From: Luteimonas salinisoli
GTDB taxonomy: Bacteria; Pseudomonadota; Gammaproteobacteria; Xanthomonadales; Xanthomonadaceae
Reading direction: 5' to 3'
Length of the DNA stretch: 57,841 nucleotides
NCBI RefSeq assembly: GCF_013425525.1
Contig: NZ_JACCKA010000044.1
Span: forward strand, 1-57,841
Positions within the stretch are counted from its first letter, which is position 1, and each line of letters begins with the position of its first letter. The notes below the pieces were generated by a model, which was not told the origin of the DNA, made no database searches, and saw nothing but the letters and a program-made list of their open reading frames with translations. Position numbers and translations under genes: made by a program. This document shows positions 40,496 to 54,624 of the stretch, in pieces.

Positions 40496-41269
40496 ATGAC
40501 GATTTCCCCGCGCGCCGCCCCGGCGCTGCTCTCCATCGCACTGCTGATCGCCCTGGCCGCCTGCAAGCCGCTCGACACGGAGACCGGCAAGCCCGCGGAC
40601 GCCGGCGCCGCGCAGGGCGACGATGCCGCGGCGGCGATCGACGTGCCCGGGTTGGAGAACGAGAAGCAGCAGGTCGGCTATGCGATCGGCCTGGAACTGG
40701 GCGCCACCCTGGTGCCCGTGAAGGACGAGGTCGATCTGGAAGCCATGCTGATGGGCGTGCGCGACACCCTGGACGACAAGGAGCCACGGCTGAACCAGGA
40801 ACAGCTGGTGCAGGTCATGCAGGGGCTCGGCGAACGCATGCAGGCCCGCCAGGCCGCGCGCGCAGAGGACGCCGCGGCCGAGGGCCGGGCGTTCCTGACC
40901 GAGAACGCGGCCAAGCCGAACGTGCAGACCACCGAGTCCGGGCTGCAGTACGAGGTGCTGGAGGAAGGCGAGGGCGACCCGCCGAAGCCGGGCGACCGGG
41001 TGAGCGTGCACTACGAGGGCAAGCTGCTGGACGGCACCACGTTCGACAGCACCCTGGAGCGCGGCGAGCCGGCGATGTTCTCGCTGGACCAGGTGGTGCC
41101 GGGCTGGCAGGAGGGCCTGCAGCTGATGTCGCCGGGCAGCCGCTACCGGCTGTGGATCCCCAGCGAGCTCGGCTATGGCGAGCAGGGCACCCCGAACGGC
41201 CCGATCGGCCCCAATGCAACGCTCGCCTTCGAGGTGGAGTTGCTCGAGGTGATGCCGGCCGCCGAGTAG
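40496..41269 (+). CDS. FKBP-type peptidyl-prolyl isomerase lipoprotein
   Basis: A 257-residue paralogue of the gene before it. The signal peptide ends in a lipobox (LAAC, cysteine near 22), so it is a membrane-anchored lipoprotein. A single helical FKBP_N domain (about 55-145, QQVGYAIGLELGATL) precedes a C-terminal FKBP domain with VSVHYEGKLLDGTTFDSTLERGEPAMF and PGWQEGLQLMSPGSRYRLWIP. GAAGGAG is its ribosome site. The pair probably arose by tandem duplication. Confidence 0.92.
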   Translation: MTISPRAAPALLSIALLIALAACKPLDTETGKPADAGAAQGDDAAAAIDVPGLENEKQQVGYAIGLELGATLVPVKDEVDLEAMLMGVRDTLDDKEPRLNQEQLVQVMQGLGERMQARQAARAEDAAAEGRAFLTENAAKPNVQTTESGLQYEVLEEGEGDPPKPGDRVSVHYEGKLLDGTTFDSTLERGEPAMFSLDQVVPGWQEGLQLMSPGSRYRLWIPSELGYGEQGTPNGPIGPNATLAFEVELLEVMPAAE

Positions 41270-41310
41270 GCGGCCATCCGCGGCCGCGGCCGTCGCCGCG
41301 CGCCGCCCGG

Positions 41311-41330
41311 CCGGTCGCGCCCGCGACCGG
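41311..41330 (+). terminator. Hairpin after the FKBP pair
   Basis: CCGGTCGCG and CGCGACCGG pair across two bases, 42 bp after the stop. No T run follows. A -10-like TAACAT for slyX lies directly behind it at 41338-41343. Confidence 0.4.
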
Positions 41331-41384
41331 ACGCGGCTAACATGGTGCCGGCCCCGCGCCGGTCGCCGCCTGCAAGGTTGACCC

Positions 41385-41600
41385 GTGGACGAAACCCTCG
41401 AACAACGCGTCGTCGAACTCGAGACCCGCCTGGCGTTCCAGGAACAGGCCCTGGCCGAGCTCGGCGAGGCCATGGCTGCGCTGCGCCTGGAAACCGCGCG
41501 CAGCGCCGAGCTGTTCCGCCACGGCCTGGAGGAGATGAAACAGTCGCGCGGCAGCTTCTTCGCCGATCCGGCCGACGAGCCGCCACCTCCGCACTATTGA
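41385..41600 (+). CDS. slyX: SlyX family protein
   Basis: A 71-residue protein of unknown function that is widespread in proteobacteria. The coiled-coil-like sequence LEQRVVELETRLAFQEQALAELGEAMA and the C-terminal PPPHY ending are the family hallmarks. It begins at a GTG. The DUF2058 gene follows after 7 bp, so both are probably cotranscribed. Confidence 0.9.
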   Translation: MDETLEQRVVELETRLAFQEQALAELGEAMAALRLETARSAELFRHGLEEMKQSRGSFFADPADEPPPPHY

Positions 41601-41607
41601 CGCCGAC

Positions 41608-42228
41608 ATGAGCGATTCCCTGCGCGACCAGCTGCTGGGCCTGGGCTTCAAGGCGCCGGCCTCACAACCGAAGAAGCCGCCGCGCGACAGACAGCCCGGC
41701 GCGAAGCCGCCGCGCTCCGCCGAGCAGCGCCGTGCGGCCGGCAAGCGCCCGCCCGCGCGCGCCGAGGCGCCTGGAGGGGGGCGGCGCGGTAGCCGCAGCC
41801 GCGAGGAGATCGACCTCGCCAAGGCCTATGCGATCCGCGCCCAAAAGGAGAAGGAGGAGCGGATCGAGGCCGAGCGCAGGCGCCAGGAAGAGGCGCGCCA
41901 GCGACGCGAAGCGCGCGCCAGGCTGGCGACGCTGCTGCAGGGCCGGGGGCTGAACGCCGAGGAGGCGGACATCGCCCGGCACTTCGAATACGGCGGCAAG
42001 ATCAAGCGCGTCTACGTGACCGCGGCGCAGCTGGCGGCGCTCAACGCCGGCGAACTCGGCGTGGTGCAGCTCAACGGTCGCTACCTGCTGGTCGACGCCG
42101 CCACCTTGGCCGAGACGGAAGCGGTGTTCGCCCCGGCCGTGGCGCTGAAGGTCGATCCGGCCGCCGACGCGGCCGACGATCCCTATTCGGATCCGCGTTA
42201 CCAGGTGCCCGACGACCTGGTCTGGTGA
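41608..42228 (+). CDS. DUF2058 nucleoprotein/polynucleotide-associated family (YaiL)
   Basis: A 206-residue basic protein. The family start SDSLRDQLLGLGF is followed by a lysine/arginine/proline-rich stretch (22-65) and a long charged helix (about 65-110). A small globular C-terminal domain then carries IARHFEYGGKIKRVYVTAAQLAALNAGELGVVQLNGRYLLV. Homologues such as YaiL are annotated nucleic-acid-associated, but a function has not been established to my knowledge. It converges with the methionine synthase gene across repeat-bearing DNA. Confidence 0.88.
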   Translation: MSDSLRDQLLGLGFKAPASQPKKPPRDRQPGAKPPRSAEQRRAAGKRPPARAEAPGGGRRGSRSREEIDLAKAYAIRAQKEKEERIEAERRRQEEARQRREARARLATLLQGRGLNAEEADIARHFEYGGKIKRVYVTAAQLAALNAGELGVVQLNGRYLLVDAATLAETEAVFAPAVALKVDPAADAADDPYSDPRYQVPDDLVW

Positions 42229-42257
42229 CCCGTGGCGTGCTGCGGGCCGCAAGAGAG

Positions 42258-42411
42258 TGGCGGGCCATGCGGATGCCATGGCCGCCGTGGGCGGTGAAAA
42301 GCCGCGGGAGCGGGCCATGCCCGCGAAAGCCGGCGCGCTCCACTGCACCCGCGCAAGCCGCCTGCCTGGCCGGAGCCCCCCGCGGCCTTCGCGGCCATCG
42401 GCCGCTCCTAC
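42258..42411. repeat. REP-like palindromes between DUF2058 and metH
   Basis: GCGGGC-CAT-GCCCGC at 42310-42324 is a perfect hairpin. At 42380-42411 the minus strand reads GTAGGAGCGGCC followed by GATGGCCGCGAAGGCCGCG, again opening with GTAG. These look like members of the REP families of Xanthomonadaceae and fill the 198-bp convergent gap. Confidence 0.6.
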
Positions 42412-42426
42412 GGGGGCGGCGCACCG

Positions 42427-45153
<2,727 letters not shown>

Positions 45154-45232
45154 GCGACTGCCAGGGAAGTTGGGATCAGCGGCGCGGGGGCGCGATGGCA
45201 CCCGCGACGTGGAGGGTCGCCGCTCAGGCCGC

Positions 45233-46315
45233 TCATGCCGCCAGGCGGGCGGCGCCTGCGGCCTGCCGCGGCGCGACCCCGGCTACCGCGCCGGCGATGG
45301 CGCGGATGTGGTCGGGGGTGGTGCCGCAGCAGCCGCCGACGATGTTGAGCAGGCCGGACTGTGCGAACTCGTGGAGGGTGGCGGCCATCTCGTCGGGAGT
45401 TTCGTCGTATTCGCCGAAGGCGTTGGGCAGGCCGGCATTGGGGTGGGCGCTGATGTGGCAGTCGGCCAGGCTGGCGAGGGCCTCGACGTGCGGGCGCAGC
45501 TCGCGCGCGCCGAGCGCGCAGTTCAGCCCGATCGACAGCGGCCGCGCATGCTGCAGCGAGTACCAGAACGCCTCGGCGGTCTGCCCCGAGAGGGTCCGCC
45601 CGGAAGCGTCGGTGATCGTGCCGGAGATCATCACCGGCAGGCGCGCGCCGCGCCCCGCGAAGACCTCGGACAGCGCCACCAGCGCGGCCTTGGCGTTGAG
45701 CGTGTCGAAAACCGTCTCCACCATCAGTGCGTCGGCGCCGCCGTCGATCAGCCCTTCGGCGGCCTGGCTATAGATCGCGACCAGGGTGTCGAAGTCGACC
45801 GCCCGGAAACCGGGATCGTTGACGTCGGGGCTGATCGAGGCGGTGCGGCTGGTCGGGCCGAGCACGCCGACCGCGAAGCGCGGGCGGTCGGGGGAGCGCG
45901 CCTGCACCGCGGCGCAGGCCTCGCGTGCCAGCCTGGCGCCCTCGCGATTGAGCTCGCCGACCAGGTGCTGCAGGTGGTAGTCGGCCAGGGAAATGGCGGT
46001 GGAGTTGAAGGTATTGGTCTCGACCAGGTCCGCGCCCGCCTCCAGGTAGGCGGTGTGGATGTCGCGGATCAGCCCGGGCCGGGTGAGGCTGAGCAGGTCG
46101 TTGTTGCCCTTCTGGTCATGCTCCTCCCTGGGGGCGTCGTCGCCGGCGAGACTGTCGTATCCGCCGGCGAATCGTTCGCCGCGATAGTCGGCCTCCTGCA
46201 GGTCGTGGCGCTGGATCATCGTGCCCATGGCGCCGTCGAGCACGAGGATGCGGCGGTCGAGGGCATCGAGCAGGGCGGCGGTGCGTTGCGGGTCGTGCCA
46301 GGGCAGAGCGTGCAT
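45233..46315 (-). CDS. metH: Methionine synthase, homocysteine-binding part
   Basis: The N-terminal module of methionine synthase as a separate 360-residue protein. It is a Zn-dependent homocysteine S-methyltransferase barrel, with zinc ligands in GLNCALGA near 260 and GGCCGT near 325. It opens with [19 protein letters not shown] as in full-length MetH. It is followed by the cobalamin part and preceded by the ArsR-methyltransferase gene, all on one strand with gaps of 79 and 33 bp. The same two-gene organisation occurs in Xanthomonas. Confidence 0.93.
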   Translation of the reverse strand: MHALPWHDPQRTAALLDALDRRILVLDGAMGTMIQRHDLQEADYRGERFAGGYDSLAGDDAPREEHDQKGNNDLLSLTRPGLIRDIHTAYLEAGADLVETNTFNSTAISLADYHLQHLVGELNREGARLAREACAAVQARSPDRPRFAVGVLGPTSRTASISPDVNDPGFRAVDFDTLVAIYSQAAEGLIDGGADALMVETVFDTLNAKAALVALSEVFAGRGARLPVMISGTITDASGRTLSGQTAEAFWYSLQHARPLSIGLNCALGARELRPHVEALASLADCHISAHPNAGLPNAFGEYDETPDEMAATLHEFAQSGLLNIVGGCCGTTPDHIRAIAGAVAGVAPRQAAGAARLAA

Positions 46316-46348
46316 GGTCGGGCTCCAGGCGGGATCGGAAGGAACGGC

Positions 46349-47278
46349 TCAGGGCCGGGCGGCGATCAGCGAGACCACCTCGAAATGCGGCGGCCGACGT
46401 TCGCGGGTGACGGTGTCGATGTGCTGCAGCCGCAGGCCGGCCTTGTCGACGAAGCGCCGCAGCTCGCGCTCGCCGAAGCCGAGATTGACGTGGTCGTAGG
46501 CGGCGACCACGGCCTGGTGCTCGTGGCGGGCGAGGCTGCTCAACAGCAACCGTCCGCCGGGACGCAGCACCCGCGCTGCTTCGGCCACCGCCTGCGCCGG
46601 CCGGGCGGCATAGGTGAGCGCGTGCATCAGCACCACCAGGTCGAAGCTGGCGTCGGCGAAGGGCAGGGCGTGCATGTCGCCTTCGCGCACCTCGACGTTG
46701 TCGTAGCGGCGCAGCCGTTCGGTGGCGGCGTTGACCACCCGCCTGCTGGTATCGACGCAGACGTAGCGGCTGGCGTGCGGCGCCACCAGTTCGGCCAGCA
46801 CGCCGTCGCCGGAGGCGATATCGAGCACGTCGCCCGCTTCCAGCAGCGGCAGCGCCGAGCGCGCCAGCGCCTCCCAGGTGCGCCCAGGGGAATAATGGCG
46901 CTCCATGTCGCCGGCCACCGAATCGGCCCAGTTGCGATCGGACGCGCGCGTCGCCAGCACTGCCGGAAGGCGTTCGGCATCCTGGCGCAGCAGCGCATCG
47001 TCGCTGCCGTCGCGCAGGGTGCGCCAGAGCTGCTGCAGGGCGGGATCGAGCGGCGCATCGTCGAAACGGTAGTACGCGGAGACGCCGGCGCGCCGGTCGC
47101 GCACCAGCCCGGCCTCCTTGAGCCGTGCCAGGTGGGTGGAGACCCGCGGCTGCGCCAGCCGGGTGACCGCGGAGAGTTCGGCGACGGTCAGTTCCTCGCG
47201 CTCGAGCAGCGCCAGCAGCCGCACCCGGGTGGCGTCGGCCAGCACCTTCAGGCGGGTGGACCAGCTCTCCAGATCCAT
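46349..47278 (-). CDS. ArsR-type regulator fused to a SAM-dependent methyltransferase
   Basis: A 309-residue two-domain protein. Residues 1-80 form an ArsR winged helix (LAVADATRVRLLALLE region through RVSTHLARLKEAGLVRDRR); the CxC metal motif of metal-sensing ArsR proteins is absent. Residues about 130-309 are a class I methyltransferase with DVLDIASGDGVLAEL near 150. It is the first gene before the two metH genes, so a SAM- or SAH-binding switch controlling methionine synthesis is plausible. The start MDLESWSTRL lies just inside its own palindromic operator. Confidence 0.87.
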   Translation of the reverse strand: MDLESWSTRLKVLADATRVRLLALLEREELTVAELSAVTRLAQPRVSTHLARLKEAGLVRDRRAGVSAYYRFDDAPLDPALQQLWRTLRDGSDDALLRQDAERLPAVLATRASDRNWADSVAGDMERHYSPGRTWEALARSALPLLEAGDVLDIASGDGVLAELVAPHASRYVCVDTSRRVVNAATERLRRYDNVEVREGDMHALPFADASFDLVVLMHALTYAARPAQAVAEAARVLRPGGRLLLSSLARHEHQAVVAAYDHVNLGFGERELRRFVDKAGLRLQHIDTVTRERRPPHFEVVSLIAARP

Positions 47279-47286
47279 CAATATCT

Positions 47287-47338
47287 TTCCATCGCGATCT
47301 AAGGATGGAAGTGTTACGCCCATGCGGCGGCGGGTCAA
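47287..47338 (-). promoter_or_regulatory. Operator and promoter of the metH operon
   Basis: TTCCATC (47287-47293) and GATGGAA (47304-47310) form a perfect inverted repeat with a 10-bp spacer, nine bases before the ATG. Minus-strand TTGACC (47333-47338) and TAACAC (47311-47316), 16 bp apart, are a candidate promoter whose start site would lie in the repeat. The adjacent ArsR-type protein is the obvious ligand. Confidence 0.6.
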
Positions 47339-47441
47339 GGGGCGCGCCGGGGACGCCGCTGCGCGGCACCGCAATGGCGGCCGCCTGCGGTCGCGCGCGC
47401 CGGTGGCTGGGGATTCACCTGACCGCGCGCGACGGCGAGGC

Positions 47442-47447
47442 TACAAT
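47442..47447 (+). promoter_or_regulatory. -10 box of the acyl-CoA dehydrogenase gene
   Basis: TACAAT with CTGACC 17 bp upstream (47419-47424) precedes the GTG start at 47476. Confidence 0.45.
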
Positions 47448-47475
47448 TGCGCTTTCAATCGAGTCGGAGCCCGAC

Positions 47476-48624
<1,149 letters not shown>

Positions 48625-48733
48625 TCCGCGCCCCGCGCAGCCCGTTCCAGGCCTCCGCCGCCGCAGCCGTCCAGGCAATCCTCCCGCATCGGCCCGTGCG
48701 CAAGCGCGGGCCTCATTCCATCCGAAACCCGCC

Positions 48734-51700
48734 ATGAGCAAATCCGGTAAGAACGCCTCCAGTTCCCGCAAATCCGGCGCATCCGTCAAGGCCGCGAAAG
48801 GCCCGGGCAGGAAGCCCGGCGAGTCGCGGCCGGCGCGTCGCAGCTCGCTGCTCGAGCCGGTGTTCGACGCCATCCGCAAGCGCGTGGGTAACGAACGCCG
48901 GGCGGATGCCGACGCCTTCGCCGCCGCGTTCTACCGGCGCATGACCGCCGACGAGCTACCGCTGCACAGCGCCGAGGCATGGGCCGCCCTGGCCCACGGC
49001 TTCCTCGATTTCGCGCGTCGCCGCAAGCCCGGCGCCGCCAGCGTCAGGCTGTTCAATCCCAATTCCGCCGAGCACGGCTGGGACTCGCCGCACACGGTGC
49101 TGCAGATCGTCAACGACGACATGCCGTTCCTGGTGGATTCGGTGACCATGGCGCTGACCGAGCTCGGCATCGGCGTGCACGTGCTAGGCCACCCGATCAT
49201 CGCCTTCCGCCGCGACCGCAAGGGCCATGCCCTGGCGGTGGGCGAGGGCGAGGCCGAGTCGCTGATGCACCTGGAGATCGATCGCCAGGCGCCGGAGGGG
49301 CTGGCCGACGTCGAGCGCAGGATCGTCCAGGTGCTGCGCGACGTACGCACGATCGTCGACGACTGGTCGACGATGCGCGAGAAGATGCTGCAGACCGCCG
49401 CCGACCTGGCCCAACGCGAACTGCCCGTGTCGGACGGAGAGCGCCGCGAGGCGCAGGAGTTCCTGCACTGGGCGGCCAGCGACCATTTCACCTTCCTCGG
49501 CTATCGCGAGTACAAGGTCAGGAAGCAGCGCGGCGAGGATGTCCTGTGCGCGATCGACGGTACCGGCCTCGGCCTGCTGCGCCACGGCGATTCCGGCAGG
49601 CCGCGGGCGCTGAGCAGCCTCGGCGCGCAGGCGGCGCGCCAGGGCGGCGTGATCGATCCGCTGATCCTCACCAAGACCAACTCGCGCGCCACCGTGCACC
49701 GGCCCGGCTACATGGACTACATCGGCGTGCTCGGCTTCGACGCCGACGGCCGGCCGGTGGCCGAGCAGCGCTTCATCGGCCTCTACACCTCGAGCGCCTA
49801 CAACCGTCGGCCCTGGGAGATCCCGCTGGTACGGGACCGCTTCGAGCACGTGATGAGCGCCTCGGGCCTGCGCCAGACCGGGCACAGCGGCAAGGCGCTC
49901 AAGCACATCCTGGAGACGCTGCCGCGCGACGAGCTGTTCCAGTCCAGCGCCGAGGAGCTGCAGGCGCTGGGCGCGGGCATCCTGCAGCTGCAGGAGCGCA
50001 GCCGCAGCCGCCTGTTTCTGCGCCGCGACCGCTACGGACGCTTCTATTCGATCCTGGCCTACATTCCCCGCGACCGTTTCAATACCGAGGTACGGCTGCG
50101 CATCGAGGGCATGCTCAAGGAGGCGCTGGAGGCCGATCGCGTCGACACCAGCGTGCAACTGGGCGAATCTCCGCTGGCCCAGCTCCATCTGATCGTGCGC
50201 CCGCGCTCGGGGCTGGCCGGCGACATCGACCAGGACGAACTGGGCGCCGCGCTGGCGGAAATCGTGCGCAACTGGCAGGACGACCTGCGCGACGAGCTGG
50301 TCGAGCGCCACGGCGAGGCCGACGGCCTGCGCCTGGCGACCCGCTACGGCCGCGCGCTGACCGCCAACTACATCGAGCAGGCGACGCCCGCTGTTGCCGC
50401 CGCCGATGTCGCCCAGCTGGCGGCGCTGGAAGGTCCGGAGGACCTGCGCCTGTGCCTGTACTGCGCGCCGAACAGCGCTGCCGGCGAGGGTCCGCTGCGG
50501 CTGAAGCTGTTCCGCCAGAAGCGCGATATCCCGCTGTCCGACGTGCTGCCGATGATGGAGAACATGGGCCTGCGGGTGATCTCCGAGCATCCGTACCGGA
50601 TCGAGGTCGACGGCCAGGCCCTCTACATCCAGGACTTCGAGGTCGAGGGCGGCGGCGCCGACATCGCCGTCGAGCGCGTCGGCGCCGACTTCGAGGAGGC
50701 GTTCGCCCAGCTGTGGCGCGGCGGCGCCGAGAACGACGGCTTCAACCGGCTGATTCTCGGCGCAGGCCTGACCTGGCGCCAGGTCTCGATGCTGCGCGCC
50801 TACTGCAAGTACCTGCTGCAGACCGAGGCGCCGTTCTCGCAGGCCTACGTCGAGGAAACGCTGGCCCGCTACCCGCTGCTGGCGCGGCTGCTGGTGGAGC
50901 TGTTCGAGGCGCGCTTCAACCCAATCGGCGACGGCGGGGACGCGCGGGCTGCGGACGAGGATGCCTCGCGGCTGGCGGAAGAGTTCCAGGCGCTGGCCGG
51001 CGACGATGCCGCGGCCGCGTCGACGCTGGCGGCGATGGTGCAGGCGCGCGGCGGTGGTCGCGAGCGCCGCTACCAGGCCATCCGCGAGGCGCTCAAGAGC
51101 CTGCTCGACCGGGTTTCCAGCCTCGACGAGGACCGGATCCTGCGCAACTTCATGGGCGTGATCGACGCCACCCTGCGTACCAGCTTCTACCAGCGCGCCG
51201 CGACGGGCTGGAAGGACTACGTGGCCTACAAGCTCGACAGCGCGCGGGTGCCCGACCTGCCCAGGCCGCGCCCCTACCGCGAGATCTTCGTCTACGGCCC
51301 GCACGTGGAAGGCGTGCACCTGCGCTTCGGCCCGGTGGCGCGCGGCGGCCTGCGCTGGTCGGACCGGCGCGAGGACTTCCGCACCGAGGTGCTGGGCCTG
51401 GTCAAGGCGCAGATGGTGAAGAACACGGTGATCGTGCCGGTCGGCGCCAAGGGCGGGTTCTTCGTCAAGCGGCCGCCGCCGGGCGGCGACCGCGACGCGG
51501 TGCTGGCCGAGGGCATCGCCTGCTACCGCCGCTTCATCCACGGCCTGCTCGACGTCACCGACAACATCGTCGACGGCGGGATCGTGCCGCCGGTGGACGT
51601 GGTTCGCCACGACGAGGCGGATCCCTACATGGTGGTGGCGGCCGACAAGGGCACGGCGACCTTCTCCGACATCGCCAACGGGATCTCGGCCGAGCACGGC

Positions 51701-53737
51701 TTCTGGCTGGGCGACGCCTTCGCTTCCGGCGGCTCGGTGGGCTACGACCACAAGGGCATGGGCATCACCGCCAAGGGCGCCTGGGAATCGGTGAAGCGGC
51801 ATTTCCGCGCCCTCGGGCACGACTGCCAGGGCGAGGACTTCACCGTGGCCGGCATCGGCGACATGTCCGGCGACGTGTTCGGCAACGGCATGCTGCTGTC
51901 GCGGCACATCCGCCTGGTGGCGGCGTTCGATCACCGCCACATCTTCATCGATCCGGCGCCGGACGCCGCGGCGAGCTACCGCGAGCGCAAGCGCATGTTC
52001 GGCCTGGCCCGCTCCAGCTGGGAGGACTACGATCGCGGGCTGATCAGCGCCGGCGGCGGGATCTGGCCGCGCAGCGCCAAGTCGATCCCGCTGTCGAAGG
52101 CGGCGCGCGACGCGCTGGGCATCGACGCGGACGTCGATTCGATGAGCCCGGCCGAGCTGATGAAGGCGATCCTGAAGGCGCCGGTCGACCTGCTCTGGAA
52201 CGGCGGCATCGGTACCTACGTCAAGGCGTCCAGCGAGAGCCACGCCGAGGTCGGCGACCGCGCCAACAATACGCTGCGCGTCGACGGCTGCGAACTGCGC
52301 TGCCGGGTGGTGGGCGAGGGCGGCAACCTGGGACTGACCCAGCGCGGCCGGATCGAGGCGGCCCAGGCCGGGGTGCTGCTCAATACCGACTTCATCGACA
52401 ACTCGGCCGGCGTGGACACCTCGGACCACGAGGTCAACATCAAGATCCTGCTCAACGCCCAGGTGCAGGCCCGCAAGCTGAGCATGGCGGCGCGCAACAA
52501 GCTGTTGGCCGACATGACCGGCGAGGTGGAGTCGCTGGTGCTGTTCGACAACGTCCGCCAGAACCAGGCGCTGAGCCTGATGGAGCGGATGAGCGTGTCG
52601 AGGCTGGGCTCCAAGCAGCACTTCATCCGCACCCTCGAGGCGCAGGGCCTGCTGGACCGGCAGATCGAGTTCCTGCCGTCGGATGCGGAGATCTCCGCGC
52701 GCAAGGCGCGCGGCCAGGGCCTGACCCGGCCCGAGCTGGCGGTGCTGCTCTCCTACGCCAAGCTGGTCGCCTACCAGCAGATGCTCGATTCGGATATTCC
52801 CGAGGACCCGTACCTGTCCAAGGAGCTGCAGCGCTACTTCCCGGCACCACTGCAGAAGAAGTACGCGGCGGCGATGGAGAAGCACCGCCTGAAGCGCGAG
52901 ATCATCGCCACCGCGGTGACCAACGCCACCATCAACCGCATGGGCGCGACCTTCCTGCTGCGCATGCAGGAGGACACCGGCAGGACCCCGGCCGAGGTGG
53001 CCAAGGCCTACACCATCAGCCGCGAGACGCTCAATGCCCGCGCGCTGTGGGCGCAGATCGACGGCCTGGACGGCAAGTTGCCCGAGGCGGTGCAGATCGA
53101 TGCGCTGCAGGAAATCTGGAACCTGCAGCGGGCGTTCGTGCGCTGGCTGCTGAACCGGCCGGGCGAGATTCCCGCCATCACCCGCGCGGTGGAACGCTAC
53201 ACCGAGGCCTTCAACGAGATCCGCGGCGCCGACGCCATTCTTCCCGATTCCCAGCGCCCGGCGTTCGAGAGCGCACGGCAGGGCTGGCAGGAGCGCGGGA
53301 TGTCGCCGGAGTTGGCCGAGGACTTGGCCGAATTGCCGTACCTGGGCCCGGTGTTCGACATCATCGAGCTGGCGCGGGCGCGCCGGCTGAAGCCGGTGGA
53401 CGTGGCCAGGGTGCACTTCCGCGTCGGCGATGCGCTTCACCTGCCGTGGCTGTTCGCGCAGATCGACGCCCTGGAGGTGCAGGGGCGCTGGCACGCCGTG
53501 GCGCGCGGGGTGCTGCGCGACGACCTGCTCGCGCAGCAGACCCTGCTCGCCGGCCAGGCGCTGTCGATGGCGGGCCGCGACCCCGATGCGAAGGTGCGCG
53601 CCTGGATCGAGCGCGACGACCCGACCCTGCGCTTCGCCCTGGCGATGCTGGAAGAGATGTTCGCGCAGAAGTCGATCGACTATCCGACCGCCTCGGTGGC
53701 GGTGAGCCGGCTGGCGCAGCTGGCCGCGGGCAGCTGA
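48734..53737 (+). CDS. gdhB: NAD-specific glutamate dehydrogenase, 180-kDa class
   Basis: A giant 1667-residue catabolic enzyme that deaminates glutamate to 2-oxoglutarate. The N-terminal half holds ACT-like regulatory domains (for example [28 protein letters not shown] near 120-150). The catalytic part begins near 730, with the active-site lysine region [15 protein letters not shown] near 906 and the NAD-binding [20 protein letters not shown] near 1195 followed by [20 protein letters not shown] helical C-terminal part ends it. In P. aeruginosa this enzyme is allosteric and induced by arginine. Reduced NAD and 2-oxoglutarate link it to the sucA operon here. Confidence 0.96.
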   Translation: MSKSGKNASSSRKSGASVKAAKGPGRKPGESRPARRSSLLEPVFDAIRKRVGNERRADADAFAAAFYRRMTADELPLHSAEAWAALAHGFLDFARRRKPGAASVRLFNPNSAEHGWDSPHTVLQIVNDDMPFLVDSVTMALTELGIGVHVLGHPIIAFRRDRKGHALAVGEGEAESLMHLEIDRQAPEGLADVERRIVQVLRDVRTIVDDWSTMREKMLQTAADLAQRELPVSDGERREAQEFLHWAASDHFTFLGYREYKVRKQRGEDVLCAIDGTGLGLLRHGDSGRPRALSSLGAQAARQGGVIDPLILTKTNSRATVHRPGYMDYIGVLGFDADGRPVAEQRFIGLYTSSAYNRRPWEIPLVRDRFEHVMSASGLRQTGHSGKALKHILETLPRDELFQSSAEELQALGAGILQLQERSRSRLFLRRDRYGRFYSILAYIPRDRFNTEVRLRIEGMLKEALEADRVDTSVQLGESPLAQLHLIVRPRSGLAGDIDQDELGAALAEIVRNWQDDLRDELVERHGEADGLRLATRYGRALTANYIEQATPAVAAADVAQLAALEGPEDLRLCLYCAPNSAAGEGPLRLKLFRQKRDIPLSDVLPMMENMGLRVISEHPYRIEVDGQALYIQDFEVEGGGADIAVERVGADFEEAFAQLWRGGAENDGFNRLILGAGLTWRQVSMLRAYCKYLLQTEAPFSQAYVEETLARYPLLARLLVELFEARFNPIGDGGDARAADEDASRLAEEFQALAGDDAAAASTLAAMVQARGGGRERRYQAIREALKSLLDRVSSLDEDRILRNFMGVIDATLRTSFYQRAATGWKDYVAYKLDSARVPDLPRPRPYREIFVYGPHVEGVHLRFGPVARGGLRWSDRREDFRTEVLGLVKAQMVKNTVIVPVGAKGGFFVKRPPPGGDRDAVLAEGIACYRRFIHGLLDVTDNIVDGGIVPPVDVVRHDEADPYMVVAADKGTATFSDIANGISAEHGFWLGDAFASGGSVGYDHKGMGITAKGAWESVKRHFRALGHDCQGEDFTVAGIGDMSGDVFGNGMLLSRHIRLVAAFDHRHIFIDPAPDAAASYRERKRMFGLARSSWEDYDRGLISAGGGIWPRSAKSIPLSKAARDALGIDADVDSMSPAELMKAILKAPVDLLWNGGIGTYVKASSESHAEVGDRANNTLRVDGCELRCRVVGEGGNLGLTQRGRIEAAQAGVLLNTDFIDNSAGVDTSDHEVNIKILLNAQVQARKLSMAARNKLLADMTGEVESLVLFDNVRQNQALSLMERMSVSRLGSKQHFIRTLEAQGLLDRQIEFLPSDAEISARKARGQGLTRPELAVLLSYAKLVAYQQMLDSDIPEDPYLSKELQRYFPAPLQKKYAAAMEKHRLKREIIATAVTNATINRMGATFLLRMQEDTGRTPAEVAKAYTISRETLNARALWAQIDGLDGKLPEAVQIDALQEIWNLQRAFVRWLLNRPGEIPAITRAVERYTEAFNEIRGADAILPDSQRPAFESARQGWQERGMSPELAEDLAELPYLGPVFDIIELARARRLKPVDVARVHFRVGDALHLPWLFAQIDALEVQGRWHAVARGVLRDDLLAQQTLLAGQALSMAGRDPDAKVRAWIERDDPTLRFALAMLEEMFAQKSIDYPTASVAVSRLAQLAAGS

Positions 53738-53806
53738 GCCGGCCGCGGGCCCGTGCGCGCCGGCGGGCGAGGTGCCGGTTCGGGCTCGCCGCGACCGCCG
53801 GTGCGC

Positions 53807-53812
53807 TATCCT
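53807..53812 (+). promoter_or_regulatory. -10 box of nadK, leaderless arrangement
   Basis: TATCCT ends seven bases before the ATG at 53820 and no Shine-Dalgarno sequence is present. Confidence 0.45.
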
Positions 53813-53819
53813 CGCGCCC

Positions 53820-54596
53820 ATGAACTCCGCGCAGACGCCACGGGTCGCCTTTCTCGCCAGCGCCAGTTCCGACGCGCAGGAAGCGCTGCAGGCGCTGGTG
53901 GCCGAGCACGGCCAGCACGAGCCTGACGAAGCCGACGTGCTCTGCGCGCTGGGCGGCGACGGCTTCATGCTGCAGACCCTGCATCGCCACGGCGCGCTCG
54001 GCAAGCCGGTCTACGGCATGAAGCTGGGCGGAGTCGGCTTCCTCATGAACCAGTATCAGCGGCAGGGACTGCTCGAGCGCCTGCGCGCGGCCGAGCCCTC
54101 GGTGCTGCGACCGCTGGAGATGGTCGCGCAGACCGAATCCGGGGCCAGCGTGGGTTCGCTGGCCTACAACGAGGTCTCGCTGCTGCGGCAGACCCGCCAG
54201 GCCGCGCACCTGAGCATCGAGCTCAACGGCAAGCTGCGCCTGGAGGAACTGATCTGCGACGGCGTGCTGGTGTCCACGCCCGCGGGCAGCACCGCGTACA
54301 ACTTCTCCGCGCACGGGCCGATCATGCCGCTGGGCGCCAGCGTGGTCGCGCTCACGCCGATCGCGCCGTTCCGGCCGCGGCGCTGGCGCGGCGCGCTGCT
54401 CAAGGCGCAGACCGAGGTGCGCTTCCGCGTCCTCGATCCCTACAAGCGGCCGGTCAGCGCCACCGCCGACTCGCACGAGGTGCGCGACGTGGTCGACGTG
54501 ACGATCCGGGAATCGCGCGATCGGGTGGTCACGCTGCTGTTCGATCCCGAGCACAATCTCGAGGAGCGCATCCTCAGCGAGCAGTTCGTGGTTTGA
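53820..54596 (+). CDS. nadK: NAD kinase
   Basis: NadK phosphorylates NAD+ to NADP+. The 258-residue protein has the catalytic GGDGFML loop near 46-52, the conserved NEVSLLR near 115 and the nucleotide-binding segment [21 protein letters not shown] near 152-172. It is slightly shorter than E. coli NadK, the size seen in Xanthomonadaceae. The start [14 protein letters not shown] places the first beta strand correctly. It ends 27 bp from the convergent hydrolase gene. Confidence 0.95.
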   Translation: MNSAQTPRVAFLASASSDAQEALQALVAEHGQHEPDEADVLCALGGDGFMLQTLHRHGALGKPVYGMKLGGVGFLMNQYQRQGLLERLRAAEPSVLRPLEMVAQTESGASVGSLAYNEVSLLRQTRQAAHLSIELNGKLRLEELICDGVLVSTPAGSTAYNFSAHGPIMPLGASVVALTPIAPFRPRRWRGALLKAQTEVRFRVLDPYKRPVSATADSHEVRDVVDVTIRESRDRVVTLLFDPEHNLEERILSEQFVV

Positions 54597-54604
54597 GCGC
54601 CCCC

Positions 54605-54624
54605 ACCGGAGTCGGAGATCCGGT
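54605..54624. terminator. Hairpin between nadK and the hydrolase gene
   Basis: ACCGGA (54605-54610) and TCCGGT (54619-54624) pair over eight bases in the 27-bp convergent gap. The stem is short, so the call is weak; it could serve both strands. Confidence 0.35.

Noticed and set aside
49184..54004. 1606-codon minus-strand frame opposite the glutamate dehydrogenase gene
   Set aside because: Antisense shadow of a very long GC-rich gene.
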